Below are positions 23,325 through 32,692 of a stretch of DNA of 64,000 nt, piece after piece; the stretch's first letter is position 1; each line of letters opens with the position of its first letter. The position numbers and the translations under genes are program-made. Under the pieces are notes generated by a model. It was given only the letters and a program-made list of their open reading frames with translations. It was not told the origin of the DNA and searched no databases. The stretch lies in assembly GCF_000317835.1 (NCBI RefSeq), contig NC_019793.1, positions 558,001 through 622,000 on the forward strand, in the 5' to 3' direction. This DNA comes from Deinococcus peraridilitoris DSM 19664 (GTDB lineage: Bacteria > Deinococcota > Deinococci > Deinococcales > Deinococcaceae).

Positions 23325-24236
23325 TCAAACGCGCTTGGCATGGGTCTTGTGGTCACGGACAGGCTCCGGAGTGTGAGGAACGGCGGGCTGGCGGGAAATT
23401 CTGTACAGCATGTAGATGGCCACCAGAATGATCGGAACCGAGGCGAGATGTGTGCTGGTGAAGAGACCGATGCCGGGTGCGTCCAGACCTTCTTCGAGGT
23501 AGACGTTCCAGGCCAGCGGGTTGAGGCGGAAAGTTTCCTCCAGTCCGGCGCGCAGCAGGCTGTACCACAGCCAGAACTGCCAGAAGGCCCAGCCGGGCCG
23601 GTACGAGCGCAGCCAGAAATAGCTGGCGATCAGGAGCGCCACGCCGATGAACACCCCGTACAGCTGCGTAAAGTGCACTGGCGCGGTCACCACGCCGTTC
23701 TGGCAATACTGGGCCAGGTTCTCCTGCGCGTTGGGGTTGCACATCGTGTCGTGAAAGCTGCGCGCGCTGCCGGGCCACACGTACCCGATCGGCCAGCCGG
23801 TGACGCGGCCGACGGTGTCGCTGCCGTTCATGATGTTACCGATGCGCCCACCGATGATGCCCAGCGCCACGCCGGGAATCATCAGCTCGGCGTAGCGGTA
23901 CAGATTCACCCGGTAGCGTCGCGCGTAGTACAGCAGCACCAGAATGCCGCCGATCAGTCCGCCGTGAATGCTGATGCCACCCTGACGGATGTTGAGATAA
24001 TCGAGCAACGAGGCGTTCTGAAAGTTCTGCGGGCTGGTCAGGATGAACACGATGCGCGCACCCACCACGCCCCACACCACTTCCCAGAACATCATGTCGC
24101 TCAGGAGATCGACGTTCAGGCCACGTGCCCGCGCCAGACGCGTCGCGATCACCGCACCGATGAGAATGCCGGCGGTGATCAGAATGCCATACCAGGCGAT
24201 CGTGAAGCCGCCTATTTGAATTGCCACAGGATCCAT
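23325..24236 (-). CDS. lgt: Prolipoprotein diacylglyceryl transferase
   Basis: Attaches diacylglycerol to the lipobox Cys of prolipoproteins in the inner membrane. It has seven or so hydrophobic segments, the HGGLIGG motif ([15 protein letters not shown]) and the Lgt signature [15 protein letters not shown]. The 303 residues are typical. TACACT lies 8 bases before the ATG on the minus strand (24245-24250), another near-leaderless arrangement. It sits 44 bases upstream of glmU. Confidence 0.94.
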   Translation of the reverse strand: MDPVAIQIGGFTIAWYGILITAGILIGAVIATRLARARGLNVDLLSDMMFWEVVWGVVGARIVFILTSPQNFQNASLLDYLNIRQGGISIHGGLIGGILVLLYYARRYRVNLYRYAELMIPGVALGIIGGRIGNIMNGSDTVGRVTGWPIGYVWPGSARSFHDTMCNPNAQENLAQYCQNGVVTAPVHFTQLYGVFIGVALLIASYFWLRSYRPGWAFWQFWLWYSLLRAGLEETFRLNPLAWNVYLEEGLDAPGIGLFTSTHLASVPIILVAIYMLYRISRQPAVPHTPEPVRDHKTHAKRV

Positions 24237-24287
24237 GTCGTCTCAGTGTAAAGGCTCGGGGTAGCAGGAAGGCTGAAAGCGGGCGCT

Positions 24288-24572
24288 TCAGGGACGCCCG
24301 GCCAGCCTCGCCAGAATCCGCGCGCGCGAGAAGACCCCCTTGAGCAGCACCTCCGGCGGGTGACCGGCCGAAGGGGAGCGCGTCAGCACCGGCACGTCCC
24401 AGCCGTAGCGGCGCTCGAGGTCATCGTCACTGCTCACCTCGATTCGGGTGAAGGGCACGGAGAGCGAGGCGAGCATCCGTTCGGCGTCCTCACACAGGTG
24501 ACAGCCCGCACGGGAATACAGCACCAGGCCTTGCGTGCCCGGCTGCCCTGCTTTCAACTCAGCAGGCGCCAC
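24288..24572 (-). CDS. Glutaredoxin-like protein (DUF836 type)
   Basis: A 94-residue thioredoxin-fold protein with the redox motif CHLC in [19 protein letters not shown] and the cis-Pro context YGWDVPVLT. Members of this family are small thiol-disulfide proteins without a defined partner. The GTG start overlaps the end of the DUF456 gene by 19 bases, suggesting coupled translation; a shorter start is possible because no strong ribosome site is visible. Confidence 0.8.
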   Translation of the reverse strand: MAPAELKAGQPGTQGLVLYSRAGCHLCEDAERMLASLSVPFTRIEVSSDDDLERRYGWDVPVLTRSPSAGHPPEVLLKGVFSRARILARLAGRP

Positions 24573-25042
24573 AACACCACCACGCCGATCAGGACATGCA
24601 GCACGAACTTGGCCGCGATGCCGGTCAGCAGGCCCACCAGCGTGCCCCAGACACTACCCACGGCTTCGGCCAGGGGACGGCGCATGAACAGCAGTTCGGC
24701 CGTCAGCGCGCCCAGCGCCGGCCCGATGAGCAGGCCGAAGGGGAGAAAGAGACCGACCAGGCTGCCCAGCAGGGCGCCCCAGGCCGCCGCACGTGAACCG
24801 CCGTACTTGCGCGCGCCCCAGCTTCCGGCGAGGTTGTCGACCAGGCTCGCAAACAGCGTCACCAACGCAATGCCCACCAGCCAGGGCCATGACAGGCGCT
24901 GAAAGTCCTCCAGAAAGGCGGCCGCGAGTGCGCCCAGAAAAATGATCAGCGTAGCCGGCAGCACGGGAACGAACGTTCCGATCACGCCGATCAGCCAGGC
25001 CACGAGAAAGACAGTGAGTGCCACGAGCCCATTACGCCGCAA
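24554..25042 (-). CDS. DUF456 family membrane protein
   Basis: About 162 residues with four or five membrane helices and the DUF456 features: an N-terminal helix leading to [19 protein letters not shown], then the Asp in [29 protein letters not shown] and a Gly-rich [19 protein letters not shown]. The function is unknown. The start is uncertain: TTG at 25042 or GTG at 25021, neither with a good ribosome site. Confidence 0.83.
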   Translation of the reverse strand: MRRNGLVALTVFLVAWLIGVIGTFVPVLPATLIIFLGALAAAFLEDFQRLSWPWLVGIALVTLFASLVDNLAGSWGARKYGGSRAAAWGALLGSLVGLFLPFGLLIGPALGALTAELLFMRRPLAEAVGSVWGTLVGLLTGIAAKFVLHVLIGVVVLWRLLS

Positions 25043-25129
25043 GGAACGGTTTGGTTCCAGGCCTCGCTGTCTTCATGGTTGCTAAGTGGCAGCTGGGGGT
25101 GCCTGAACCCTGCTCATGCCGCGTTTGCC

Positions 25130-25135
25130 TATGGT
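25130..25135 (+). promoter_or_regulatory. Leaderless-type -10 box of the small membrane protein gene
   Basis: TATGGT lies 6 bases before the ATG at 25142. Confidence 0.55.
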
Positions 25136-25141
25136 GCGCAT

Positions 25142-25297
25142 ATGCCCGACGACCAAGACCTCGACAAGGACATCGACCGCAAGACGAATTTTCCCAAGAA
25201 CATCGGGATTGGGGCGATCGTCGCCGTGACGATTCTGGTGCTGGCCCTGATCATTCTGGTGCTGTATTTCCGCGCCTCACCCGTGACCGGCAGCTGA
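25142..25297 (+). CDS. Small single-span membrane protein, 51 residues
   Basis: The protein has a highly charged N-terminus (MPDDQDLDKDIDRKTNF) followed by one 20-residue helix (GAIVAVTILVLALIILVLYF) and a short polar tail, so it is probably inserted with the N-terminus inside. I do not recognise a family. The frame is open back to 25079, but the -10 box six bases before 25142 fixes this start. Confidence 0.65.
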   Translation: MPDDQDLDKDIDRKTNFPKNIGIGAIVAVTILVLALIILVLYFRASPVTGS

Positions 25298-25324
25298 ACA
25301 CCACTCCCAGTGACCTCGGCCGAC

Positions 25325-25338
25325 CTAACGTCTGTTAG
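25325..25338 (+). promoter_or_regulatory. TetR-type operator candidate upstream of the thiolase gene
   Basis: CTAACGTCTGTTAG has CTAAC/GTTAG inverted ends. It differs at one specified position from CNAACGNNCGTTNG, the site I recall for Thermus thermophilus PaaR. It lies at the -35 region of the next gene's promoter. Confidence 0.45.
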
Positions 25339-25349
25339 TCCGTTTGGGC

Positions 25350-25355
25350 TAGACT
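25350..25355 (+). promoter_or_regulatory. Leaderless-type -10 box of the thiolase gene
   Basis: TAGACT lies 6 bases before the ATG at 25362. Confidence 0.6.
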
Positions 25356-25361
25356 TGCTCC

Positions 25362-26552
25362 ATGTCAACTGCTGTCAAAGCCGTCATCGTTTCGGCCTCC
25401 CGAACGCCGACCGGTCGATTTCTGGGATCCCTCACCGGAGTCAAGGCCACCGAACTGGGCACCACCACCTTGCGCGCCACGCTGGAGCGCTCCGGCGTCT
25501 CTCCCGAGCTGATCGAGGACGTGATCATGGGTCAGGTGGTACAGGCCGGCAGCGGCCAGAACCCGGCGCGGCAGTCGGCCATTCGTGCCGGCGTGCCCGC
25601 GAGCGCGGGAGCCCTGACCATCAACAAAGTGTGCGGCTCGGGTCTCAAAGCCGTCATTCTGGGTGCCCAGAGCATTCTTGCGGGTGACCAGGAAGCTGTA
25701 CTCGCGGGCGGCATGGAAAGCATGAGCAGCGCGCCTTACCTGATGCCGCAGGCCCGCACCGGTCAGCGCCTCGGCCACGGCCAGCTGATTGACGCCAACA
25801 CGCACGACGGCCTGTGGTGCTCGATCAACGACGAGGGCATGGGCCTGACCGGCGAGCGGGTCGCCGACAAGTACGCCATCAGCCGCGAGGAACAGGACGC
25901 CTTCGCGCTGCGCAGCCACCAGCGCGCGATTGCCGCTCAAGACGCCGGACGCTTTCAGGACGAGATCGTGCCCGTGGAAATTCAGGGCCGCAAGGGCACG
26001 ACCCTCGTGACCGAAGACGAAGGGCCACGCCGGGACAGCTCGCTCGAAACCCTCGGAAAACTGCGGGCAGCATTCAAGGAAGGCGGCAGCGTCACGGCAG
26101 GCAACGCACCAGGGCTGAACGACGGCGCGGCGAGCGTCCTGCTGATGAGCGCCGAGAAAGCCAGCGCCCTGGGCCTGACCCCCCTTGCCGAAATCGTCAG
26201 CTACGCCACCGGAGGGCTTGATCCCGAATGGGTCATGATGACCCCCGTTCCTGCCACCCAGAAGCTGCTCTCGCGGCTCGGCTGGACGGTGAGCGACGTC
26301 GACTTGTGGGAACTCAACGAAGCTTTCAGCGTGCAGAGCCTCGCGGTGATCCGGGAACTCGGGCTCGACGATTCGCGCGTCAACGTCAACGGCGGCGCGG
26401 TCGCGCTGGGTCATCCTATCGGCGCGAGCGGCGCGCGCATCCTGGTGACCCTGCTGCACGCCCTGAGACAGCAGGACCGCGAGACGGGCGTGGCGACCCT
26501 GTGTATGGGCGGAGGCAACGGCCTCGCCCTGGCCGTGCGCCGCCTCGCCTGA
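25362..26552 (+). CDS. Acetyl-CoA C-acetyltransferase (thiolase)
   Basis: Condenses or cleaves acetoacetyl-CoA, in acetyl-CoA assembly or fatty acid breakdown. All three active-site blocks are present: the nucleophilic Cys in [12 protein letters not shown], the His in [17 protein letters not shown], and the second Cys in [11 protein letters not shown]. Length 396 is typical. 3-Hydroxybutyryl-CoA dehydrogenase is two genes downstream, so acetoacetyl-CoA to hydroxybutyryl-CoA chemistry is plausible. A TetR-like palindrome precedes the promoter. Confidence 0.95.
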   Translation: MSTAVKAVIVSASRTPTGRFLGSLTGVKATELGTTTLRATLERSGVSPELIEDVIMGQVVQAGSGQNPARQSAIRAGVPASAGALTINKVCGSGLKAVILGAQSILAGDQEAVLAGGMESMSSAPYLMPQARTGQRLGHGQLIDANTHDGLWCSINDEGMGLTGERVADKYAISREEQDAFALRSHQRAIAAQDAGRFQDEIVPVEIQGRKGTTLVTEDEGPRRDSSLETLGKLRAAFKEGGSVTAGNAPGLNDGAASVLLMSAEKASALGLTPLAEIVSYATGGLDPEWVMMTPVPATQKLLSRLGWTVSDVDLWELNEAFSVQSLAVIRELGLDDSRVNVNGGAVALGHPIGASGARILVTLLHALRQQDRETGVATLCMGGGNGLALAVRRLA

Positions 26553-26656
26553 CGAACTGCGCCCAACAGAAAAGCCGCAGGGAGACGGAGGCAACCGGCC
26601 GCGCCCTGTCAGACACCCGCTTTCAGACCCGCTCGCCGCGCGCTGAACGTGCACTG

Positions 26657-26662
26657 TAAGGT
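26657..26662 (+). promoter_or_regulatory. Leaderless-type -10 box of the citramalate-synthase-like gene
   Basis: TAAGGT lies 5 bases before the ATG at 26668. Confidence 0.6.
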
Positions 26663-26667
26663 AAGCC

Positions 26668-28263
26668 ATGACCCTGACCATCCTCGACACCACCCTGCGC
26701 GACGGCGCCCTGACCGAGGACATCACCCTGACGGTCGAGGACAAACTGCGTCTCGCGCCCCTCATCGACTCCCTGGGCGTACACTACCTGGAAGGCGGCT
26801 GGCCACAGGTGGAAGGACGCGACCTGAACTTTTTCGAGCAGGTGGGCGATTTGGGCCTTAAGGCCAGGATCACGGCATTCGGCGCGACCCGCCGGCCCGA
26901 GACGGTCGTGAAACGCGACCGGGGAATGCAGCTGTTGCTCGAAACGGCTGCGCCCGTGATTCACCTGTACGGCAAGGTCTGGACATTGCACGTCGAGAAA
27001 GTGCTCGGCACGACCCGCGACGAGAACCTCGCCATGCTGCGTGATTCGGTGGGCCTGATGAAAGAAGCCGGGCGAGAGGTGATCTACACCGCCGAGCATT
27101 ACTTCGACGGCTTTCGCGAGGACCGCGAGTACGCGCTGGCCAACCTGAAGGCTGCCGTGGAAAGCGGCGCGGACATCATCAGTCTGGGCGACAGCAACGG
27201 CGCCAGCCTGCCCGAACTGATTCAGGAAGGCATGCGCGCAGCCCGCGACACGGTGGGAAGCGCGGTGCTGGGGCTGCACCTGCACGACGATCTGGGGCTG
27301 GCTCTGGCCAATACCCTCGCGGGCCTGGGAGCTGGCGCCGCGCACGTGCAGGGCACGGTCAACGGTTATGGGGCGCGCACCGGTATCACCGATTTGTGCA
27401 TCCTGCTGCCGATTTTGAAGCTCAAGATGGGCGTGGACGTGGTGTCCGACGAGCAGCTCGCGCGCCTGAGCGACGTCGCGCGCCGGGTGGCGGAGATCGT
27501 GGGGCTGGGTGAGCAGATGGACCATCACCCGGTGGTGGGCCGCAAGGTGTTTGCGCACAAAACGCAGACGCACGTCGCGGCAGTGCTGTCGGCACCTCAG
27601 GCGTACGAGGCCATCGAACCCGAACGGGTCGGCAATACCCGCCGTCTGCTGCTGCCCGGGCTCACCCGACCCACCTACCTGCAGGAAATCGCGCGGCAGT
27701 ACGGCGTCGATCTCAGCTCTGACAGTGCGGCGAACGCGCACATCCTGTCAGTCCTCAAAGGCCTCGAGGATCAGGGCTATACCTATGAAGACGCTTCTGC
27801 GTCGCTCGAACTGCGTTTGGCTGCCCTGACGGGGCACGCCACCCTGCAGCTGGGCGTGGAGCGCCTGCGGCTCTTCGAGGTGATTCGCGGCCTGAACCAG
27901 ACGGTCGTGGAGTCAAGCCTCAAGGTCCGCGTGGACGGCGAAACGCTGTATGTGGGAGCCGAAGGACGAGAACCGCTCGAGGCGCTGTACCTGGTGCTGA
28001 TCGAGGCGCTGCGCGGATCGCCCGGACTGCGCGAAAAAGCCGATGGTCTTCGGCTGGGACGCGCCCGAATTCGTAATCTCGCCCCCGGAAAGGTGCGCGT
28101 GACCGTCAGCTTCACGGGCACCGGGCGGGAGTGGACCACGGTCGGCATCGATCAGGACGTAATTCGGGCGATGTGGACGGCCCTGCTCGACGGGGTGGAA
28201 TACGGCATCAGCGATTTACGGGTCCAGACCGGGCAAGATTCGACGGACCAGATTCGTGACTGA
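26668..28263 (+). CDS. Citramalate synthase-like (HMGL/IPMS family, CimA type)
   Basis: The 531-residue protein has the TIM-barrel start LDTTLRDGALTED, the CimA-type block VHYLEGGWPQVEGRD, FGATRRPE, and the metal-binding HxH in GLHLHDDLGLALAN, followed by a C-terminal LeuA-type allosteric domain. CimA condenses pyruvate and acetyl-CoA to citramalate for isoleucine synthesis. Two conserved spots differ: DGAQ is DGAL, and the NGYGERxGN loop is NGYGARTGITDL. Substrate and activity are therefore less certain than the family. No leu/ilv gene is adjacent. Confidence 0.8.
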   Translation: MTLTILDTTLRDGALTEDITLTVEDKLRLAPLIDSLGVHYLEGGWPQVEGRDLNFFEQVGDLGLKARITAFGATRRPETVVKRDRGMQLLLETAAPVIHLYGKVWTLHVEKVLGTTRDENLAMLRDSVGLMKEAGREVIYTAEHYFDGFREDREYALANLKAAVESGADIISLGDSNGASLPELIQEGMRAARDTVGSAVLGLHLHDDLGLALANTLAGLGAGAAHVQGTVNGYGARTGITDLCILLPILKLKMGVDVVSDEQLARLSDVARRVAEIVGLGEQMDHHPVVGRKVFAHKTQTHVAAVLSAPQAYEAIEPERVGNTRRLLLPGLTRPTYLQEIARQYGVDLSSDSAANAHILSVLKGLEDQGYTYEDASASLELRLAALTGHATLQLGVERLRLFEVIRGLNQTVVESSLKVRVDGETLYVGAEGREPLEALYLVLIEALRGSPGLREKADGLRLGRARIRNLAPGKVRVTVSFTGTGREWTTVGIDQDVIRAMWTALLDGVEYGISDLRVQTGQDSTDQIRD

Positions 28264-28302
28264 GGCGGTCGGCCACCGGTTGACAGCCCCAAGGAGAACC
28301 TT

Positions 28303-29142
28303 ATGAAATTCGGAGTCATCGGAGCAGGACAGATGGGCGCGGGCATCGCGCAGGTCGCCGCGCAGGCGGGATTCACGGTGGTCTTGCGGGACGTCGAGGA
28401 GCGCTTTTTAGAGCGTGGACGCGCCACCATACAAAAAAGCCTCGGGAAGCTGCACGAGAAAGGCAAGCTGGACGCGACCCCGCAGGCCGTGCTGGACCGG
28501 GTGCACTTCACGACCCGCTTGGAAGACTTCGCGGAGTGCGACCTGACCGTCGAAGCCATCGTCGAGAACGAGGCCGTCAAGCAGGAACTGTTTGGGGGCC
28601 TGGGACGCATCGTGAAAACGGGCGGCATTCTGGCGAGCAACACCAGCAGCATTCCGATCACCAGTTTGGCCACCGCTTCGGGCCGACCCGAACAGTTTAT
28701 CGGGATGCATTTCATGAACCCGGTACCATTGATGCAGCTCGTCGAGGTCATCCGTGGTTACCGCACCAGCGACGAAACGGCGCGCCTCGTCGAAGAGACG
28801 GCGCGCATGATGGGCAAAACGCCGCTCTCCTGCAACGACTTTCCCGGCTTTGTCTCCAACCGCATCCTGATGCCGATGATCAACGAGGCGATTCAGTGCG
28901 TCATGGAAGGCGTCGCCGAAAAAGAAGCCATCGACGGCATCATGAAAATGGGCATGAACCATCCGATGGGGCCCCTCACGCTGGCAGATTTCATCGGTCT
29001 GGACACCTGCCTGGCCATCATGGAAGTGCTGCACCAGGGGCTGGGTGACGACAAGTACCGCCCCAGCCCGCTGTTGCGCAAGATGGTGCAGGCCGGGCTG
29101 CTGGGACGCAAAAGCGGGCGTGGATTCTACGAGTACCAGTAA
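28303..29142 (+). CDS. 3-Hydroxybutyryl-CoA dehydrogenase
   Basis: NAD-dependent oxidation of 3-hydroxyacyl-CoA. The Rossmann motif is [20 protein letters not shown], the catalytic His is in [17 protein letters not shown], and the C-terminal domain has [18 protein letters not shown]. The 279 residues match the short single-function form (HBD). AAGGAG precedes the ATG by seven bases. It is 40 bases after the citramalate-synthase-like gene and probably co-transcribed. Confidence 0.95.
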   Translation: MKFGVIGAGQMGAGIAQVAAQAGFTVVLRDVEERFLERGRATIQKSLGKLHEKGKLDATPQAVLDRVHFTTRLEDFAECDLTVEAIVENEAVKQELFGGLGRIVKTGGILASNTSSIPITSLATASGRPEQFIGMHFMNPVPLMQLVEVIRGYRTSDETARLVEETARMMGKTPLSCNDFPGFVSNRILMPMINEAIQCVMEGVAEKEAIDGIMKMGMNHPMGPLTLADFIGLDTCLAIMEVLHQGLGDDKYRPSPLLRKMVQAGLLGRKSGRGFYEYQ

Positions 29143-29154
29143 CCGTAACAACTG

Positions 29155-29194
29155 ATTACCAAAGAGCGGCGCACTGGCGCCGCTCTTTGGTAAT
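29155..29194 (+). terminator. Intrinsic terminator after the hydroxybutyryl-CoA dehydrogenase gene
   Basis: A perfect 18-bp stem (arms beginning ATTACCAAAGAGC and ending GCTCTTTGGTAAT) with an ACTG loop. Confidence 0.85.
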
Positions 29195-29237
29195 ACGGCA
29201 GTGTACGTCGGGAACGGTCTGCCACAAGTGCGCGTGC

Positions 29238-29243
29238 TACCGT
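29238..29243 (+). promoter_or_regulatory. Leaderless-type -10 box of ffh
   Basis: TACCGT lies 7 bases before the ATG at 29251. Confidence 0.5.
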
Positions 29244-29250
29244 AAAAACA

Positions 29251-30588
29251 ATGTTTGAGTCACTGGGTAACCGACTTCAGGACATCCTGGACAACCTGCG
29301 CAAGTCCAGCACCCTGACCGAAGCGCAGGTCAAGGCAGCCATGCGTGAGATTCGCATGGCCCTGCTGGAAGCCGACGTGAATTTTGGCGTCGCCAAGGAC
29401 TTCGTAGCGCGCGTCAGCGAGAAGGCCGTCGGGCAGGAAGTGCTGGGCAACCTGCAAGCAGGCCAGCAGGTCGTGAAGGTCGTACACGACGAATTGATCG
29501 AGACCCTGGGCGGCAAGGCGCAGCAACCCAATCTCAAGAACGAAGGCAACGTGTTCTTTCTGGTCGGCCTGCAAGGCGCGGGCAAGACCACCAGCGCGGG
29601 CAAGCTCGCCAGCCACTACAAGAGCAAGGGCCGCCGGGTTCTGCTGGTGGCCGCCGACACCCAGCGCCCTGCGGCGCGTGAGCAGTTGCGGACCCTTGGC
29701 CAGCAGGTCGGTGTGCCCGTGCTGGAAGTCGCCGACCACGAGGATCCGGTCACCACCCGCACCCGCCTCGCCGAACACCTGCAAAAGGACTACCGCGACC
29801 TGATCATCGTGGACACCGCCGGACGCCTGCAGATCGACGAGGCCTTGATGGACCAGCTCGCCGACCTCAAAGGCGCCCTGTCCCCCACCGAGACGCTGCT
29901 GGTAGTGGACGCCATGACCGGTCAGGAAGCCCTCAACGTCGCCCAGACCTTCGAATCACGCATCGGGCTTTCGGGCCTGATCATGACCAAGCTCGACGGG
30001 GACGCGCGAGGTGGGGCAGCCCTCAGTGCCCGCTTCGTGACGGGCAAACCCATCTACTTCGCGGGCGTCAGCGAAAAACTCAGTGGCCTGGAGCCGTTTT
30101 ACCCGGACCGCATCGCCGGGCGCATTCTCGGCATGGGCGACGTGCTGAGCCTCATCGAGCGCGCCCAGCAGGCCGAGATCGAAGCGACGCTGCCCAAGAA
30201 GCCCGGAGAGTTCGATCTGGAAGACCTGCTCACGCAGCTGCGCCAGATTCGCAAGATGGGACCGCTGGGCGACCTGCTCAAGATGATTCCCGGCATGAGC
30301 CGTATGCTGCCCAGCGAATTCAACGTGGACGAAAAACAGATTCAGCGCATCGACGCGATGATCTCCAGCATGACCCTCAAAGAGCGGCGCAACCCCAAGA
30401 TCATCGACGGCAAGCGGCGCAAACGCATCGCGCAGGGCTCGGGCGTACAGGTGCAGGACATCAACCGCTTGCTGAAAATGCATGAGCAGATGAAGGAAAT
30501 GATGAAAGTCATGCAGAAGATGGGCATGGGCGGCAAAGGCGGCAAGATGCCCAAGCTGCCTTTTGGTCCGGGTGGACCGCGCGCCTGA
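29251..30588 (+). CDS. ffh: Signal recognition particle protein Ffh
   Basis: GTPase that binds signal peptides of nascent membrane proteins and delivers ribosomes to FtsY. An N domain of four helices precedes the G domain ([49 protein letters not shown]). The C-terminal M domain is Met-rich with the RNA-binding [18 protein letters not shown]. Length 445 is normal. No SRP RNA gene was recognised nearby. Confidence 0.97.
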   Translation: MFESLGNRLQDILDNLRKSSTLTEAQVKAAMREIRMALLEADVNFGVAKDFVARVSEKAVGQEVLGNLQAGQQVVKVVHDELIETLGGKAQQPNLKNEGNVFFLVGLQGAGKTTSAGKLASHYKSKGRRVLLVAADTQRPAAREQLRTLGQQVGVPVLEVADHEDPVTTRTRLAEHLQKDYRDLIIVDTAGRLQIDEALMDQLADLKGALSPTETLLVVDAMTGQEALNVAQTFESRIGLSGLIMTKLDGDARGGAALSARFVTGKPIYFAGVSEKLSGLEPFYPDRIAGRILGMGDVLSLIERAQQAEIEATLPKKPGEFDLEDLLTQLRQIRKMGPLGDLLKMIPGMSRMLPSEFNVDEKQIQRIDAMISSMTLKERRNPKIIDGKRRKRIAQGSGVQVQDINRLLKMHEQMKEMMKVMQKMGMGGKGGKMPKLPFGPGGPRA

Positions 30589-30620
30589 GCGCCTGCTTCC
30601 CGAAAACGCCCGGCGTGAGG

Positions 30621-30649
30621 TTGACACCCGCGCCGGGCGTCCTTATACT
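30621..30649 (+). promoter_or_regulatory. tRNA-Lys promoter
   Basis: TTGACA (30621-30626) and TATACT (30644-30649) are separated by exactly 17 bases, near-consensus sigma-70, with the tRNA starting 11 bases downstream. Confidence 0.9.
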
Positions 30650-30659
30650 TTCCTCCGCT

Positions 30660-30735
<76 letters not shown>

Positions 30736-30740
30736 GACAA

Positions 30741-30763
30741 GAACCCCGTTCTAAACGGGGTTC
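30741..30763 (+). terminator. Terminator after tRNA-Lys
   Basis: GAACCCCGT and ACGGGGTTC form the stem, followed by CCTCTGTTT. A near copy is present at 42265-42287. Confidence 0.85.
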
Positions 30764-30819
30764 CTCTGTTTCTATAGGGTGGCCAGACCACGCTCCACCA
30801 CCCGAGTGACACAACCAGC

Positions 30820-31040
30820 TCAATTCGCACCCGACCCGGCGGGCGGAAACAGTTCACTCAGATCGAACGCGGCCTCTTCGCGCTGGTCGTCATACAGATG
30901 GGTGTAGGTCCGTAGGGTGAAGGCCACATCGGCATGCCCGAGGCGCTCACTCATGGTCTTCGGTGGAATGCCACGACGAATCATCAGTGAAGCTGCAGTG
31001 TGGCGCATGTCATGAAAGCGGATGCGCGGCACTCCAGCGA
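30820..31040 (-). pseudogene. Tyrosine recombinase (integrase), C-terminal remnant
   Basis: About 70 residues of a phage-type integrase remain. They contain the HxxR box (RFHDMRHTAASLMIRRG), the conserved LGHADVAFTLRTYTHLYDD and hence the catalytic Tyr. The N-terminal DNA-binding domain and the first catalytic Arg are missing: upstream the sequence changes abruptly into a transposase remnant at about 31040. It ends 85 bases from the tRNA and is the likely original integrase of the island. Confidence 0.85.
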
Positions 31041-31612
31041 CCTTCATTGAAGCAGCCCTGATCGCCAGTCGGCAGTTCCAGCTTCCCAAAAAACGCGTCT
31101 TCCAGGAAGCGGAGATCGTCTACAGCATCATGGCTGTAGACGCCTCCGAGGTGCCATGCGAGTGGCCCAAAAAGCAACGAGGGCGGTACAGCGGAAAGAA
31201 AAAACAGCACACCCTGAAATTTCAGGTGTTGCTGTGCACCACGACCCAGAGGATTCTCGGCACGGCCACGAGTGCCGGGACGGTTCACGATCTGAAACTC
31301 TTCCGCCAGTCTGGGGTTCGGTTGTCACGCGACACTACCTTGATTGGGGACGCGGGGTATCAGGGCCTCTGGAGGAGCCACGGACATGCCATCACGACCC
31401 ACAAGGCGACACGAGCGTCGCCGCTCTCGGACGAACAGCGTCAGGAGAACCGCGTCTTGGCGTGGACTCGACAAGGAATAGAGCATGTCATCCGTCGCAT
31501 GAAAATATTTCGCGTGCTCAAGGGAGTCTATCGCCATCGGCTGCGTCGCTTTGCCCTCCGGATTCAACTTATCGCCGCGCAGTGCAACCTCACCCGTGCA
31601 TGTCCCAACTGA
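31040..31612 (+). pseudogene. IS5-like DDE transposase, N-terminally truncated
   Basis: The C-terminal two thirds of a transposase are readable to the TGA at 31610-31612. The triad appears as Asp in MAVDASEVPC, Asp in LIGDAGYQGL and Glu in GIEHVIRRMK, with KGVYRHRLRRFALRIQL near the end, as in the ISL2-like group. The frame is open back to 31022, but those first residues come from the antisense of the integrase. The helix-turn-helix N-terminus is absent. An IS end follows immediately. Confidence 0.8.
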
Positions 31613-31629
31613 CTTTCGCAGGAGGTCTA
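31612..31629 (+). repeat. IS right terminal inverted repeat
   Basis: ACTTTCGCAGGAGGTCTA, exact reverse complement of 32406-32423, directly after the transposase stop. Confidence 0.8.
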
Positions 31630-31851
31630 ATAGTTGATGGTGTTGGGGTGAAGCAGAATGAGGTGTGACGCGACGGCCCTACCCCAGCGACCTGTTATTT
31701 CGAAACCTTGCCGGGTAGCTTCTAAAAGCGGCTAACCTTTCAGAATCACGCTTCGGTAAGTCCGCTGAGGCTTCACTTGATTACAAGCCAGATTTCTTCT
31801 GCTGCCTCGCCTTCTTCTGGGCGGCAGGGAAGATAAGAGGAGCGCATTGCC

Positions 31852-32331
31852 TTGACAGAGGTCGAGTACTTTTTTTCCGGATGGCAGCCCCTCGGGCGTA
31901 TCGTCGTGGTTGGCACCCTCTTGTTCTTATCGGTGGTGTTGCTCCTGAGGATCACCGGCAACCGAACCCTTTCCAGCCTCAACACCTTCGACTTCATCGT
32001 GACCGTTGCTGTGGGAGCTGTATTCGGGCGCGCCCTCACAGCGAAAGACCTTTCGCTGTCCGAAGCACTCGCCGCAATCGTTCTGCTGATCGGGCTTCAG
32101 TACCTGCTTTCCCTGCTGAAGTTTCACTTCAAATCCTTTTCGAAGGCCATCACCTCTGAACCCGTAGTGCTGTATAGCCATGGAACGTTGCGCCAGAAAG
32201 CGATGCGACGCGAGCGCATCACTGAGGATGACATCCTGGCCGCAGTTCGGGCTCAGGGCCATACCACGCTGGAAGAAATTGACACGGTCGTGCTTGAGGC
32301 TACGGGGAATATGTCCGTCTTCGAGAAGTAA
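31852..32331 (+). CDS. DUF421 (YetF-family) membrane protein
   Basis: The 159-residue protein has three N-terminal membrane helices and the DUF421 pattern: LLRITGNRTLSSLNTFDFIVTVAVGAVFG with its conserved RxxGxR/ F-DF-region, and a cytoplasmic part with PVVLYSHGTLRQKAMRRERITEDDI. The role of the family is not settled. It starts with TTG at 31852 preceded by AGAGGAGC. Family members are often longer, so this is a compact form. It lies between two IS ends in the island. Confidence 0.85.
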   Translation: MTEVEYFFSGWQPLGRIVVVGTLLFLSVVLLLRITGNRTLSSLNTFDFIVTVAVGAVFGRALTAKDLSLSEALAAIVLLIGLQYLLSLLKFHFKSFSKAITSEPVVLYSHGTLRQKAMRRERITEDDILAAVRAQGHTTLEEIDTVVLEATGNMSVFEK

Positions 32332-32692
32332 AGAAAAGGCATCTTCTAGGTAACGGTTTGTCGTTCAGAGGAAGACATACCCCTCTTTTGCGGCTATGTC
32401 AGCAATAGACCTCCTGCGAAAGTTGCGGCCTAAGCTGGCGGAGCGAGGAACAATCGTCTGGAACGCACTTTTATGTTTCAGTACGGGCAGCATTCCTGAT
32501 CAGAATGAATTGTCCGGCCAGCCCGGATCAAACAGCCAGTACGCACTTTTGGTCCACCAAGACCGCGACTTAGACCTGGCTGATCCGAGCGCTTTCTTGC
32601 AGACTGCATCCTATCCGAGGCCACGAGCCTGCACACAAGAGTCAGTCCAGGGCAAGCAACGCCCGACCACTCTACGCTCCGGGAGGTCATGT
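32332..32692 (+). other. Intergenic stretch with an IS left end
   Basis: No gene is supported. It contains the IS end at 32406-32423, after which no transposase N-terminus can be read, so this second IS copy is only a fragment. Confidence 0.5.
32406..32423 (+). repeat. IS left terminal inverted repeat
   Basis: TAGACCTCCTGCGAAAGT, exact reverse complement of 31612-31629. The orientation places the IS body to the right, so the DUF421 gene lies between two same-orientation IS copies. Confidence 0.75.

Noticed and set aside
21721..23376. A 551-codon plus-strand frame opposite glmU
   Set aside because: Antisense shadow of glmU, common in GC-rich DNA; no family features.
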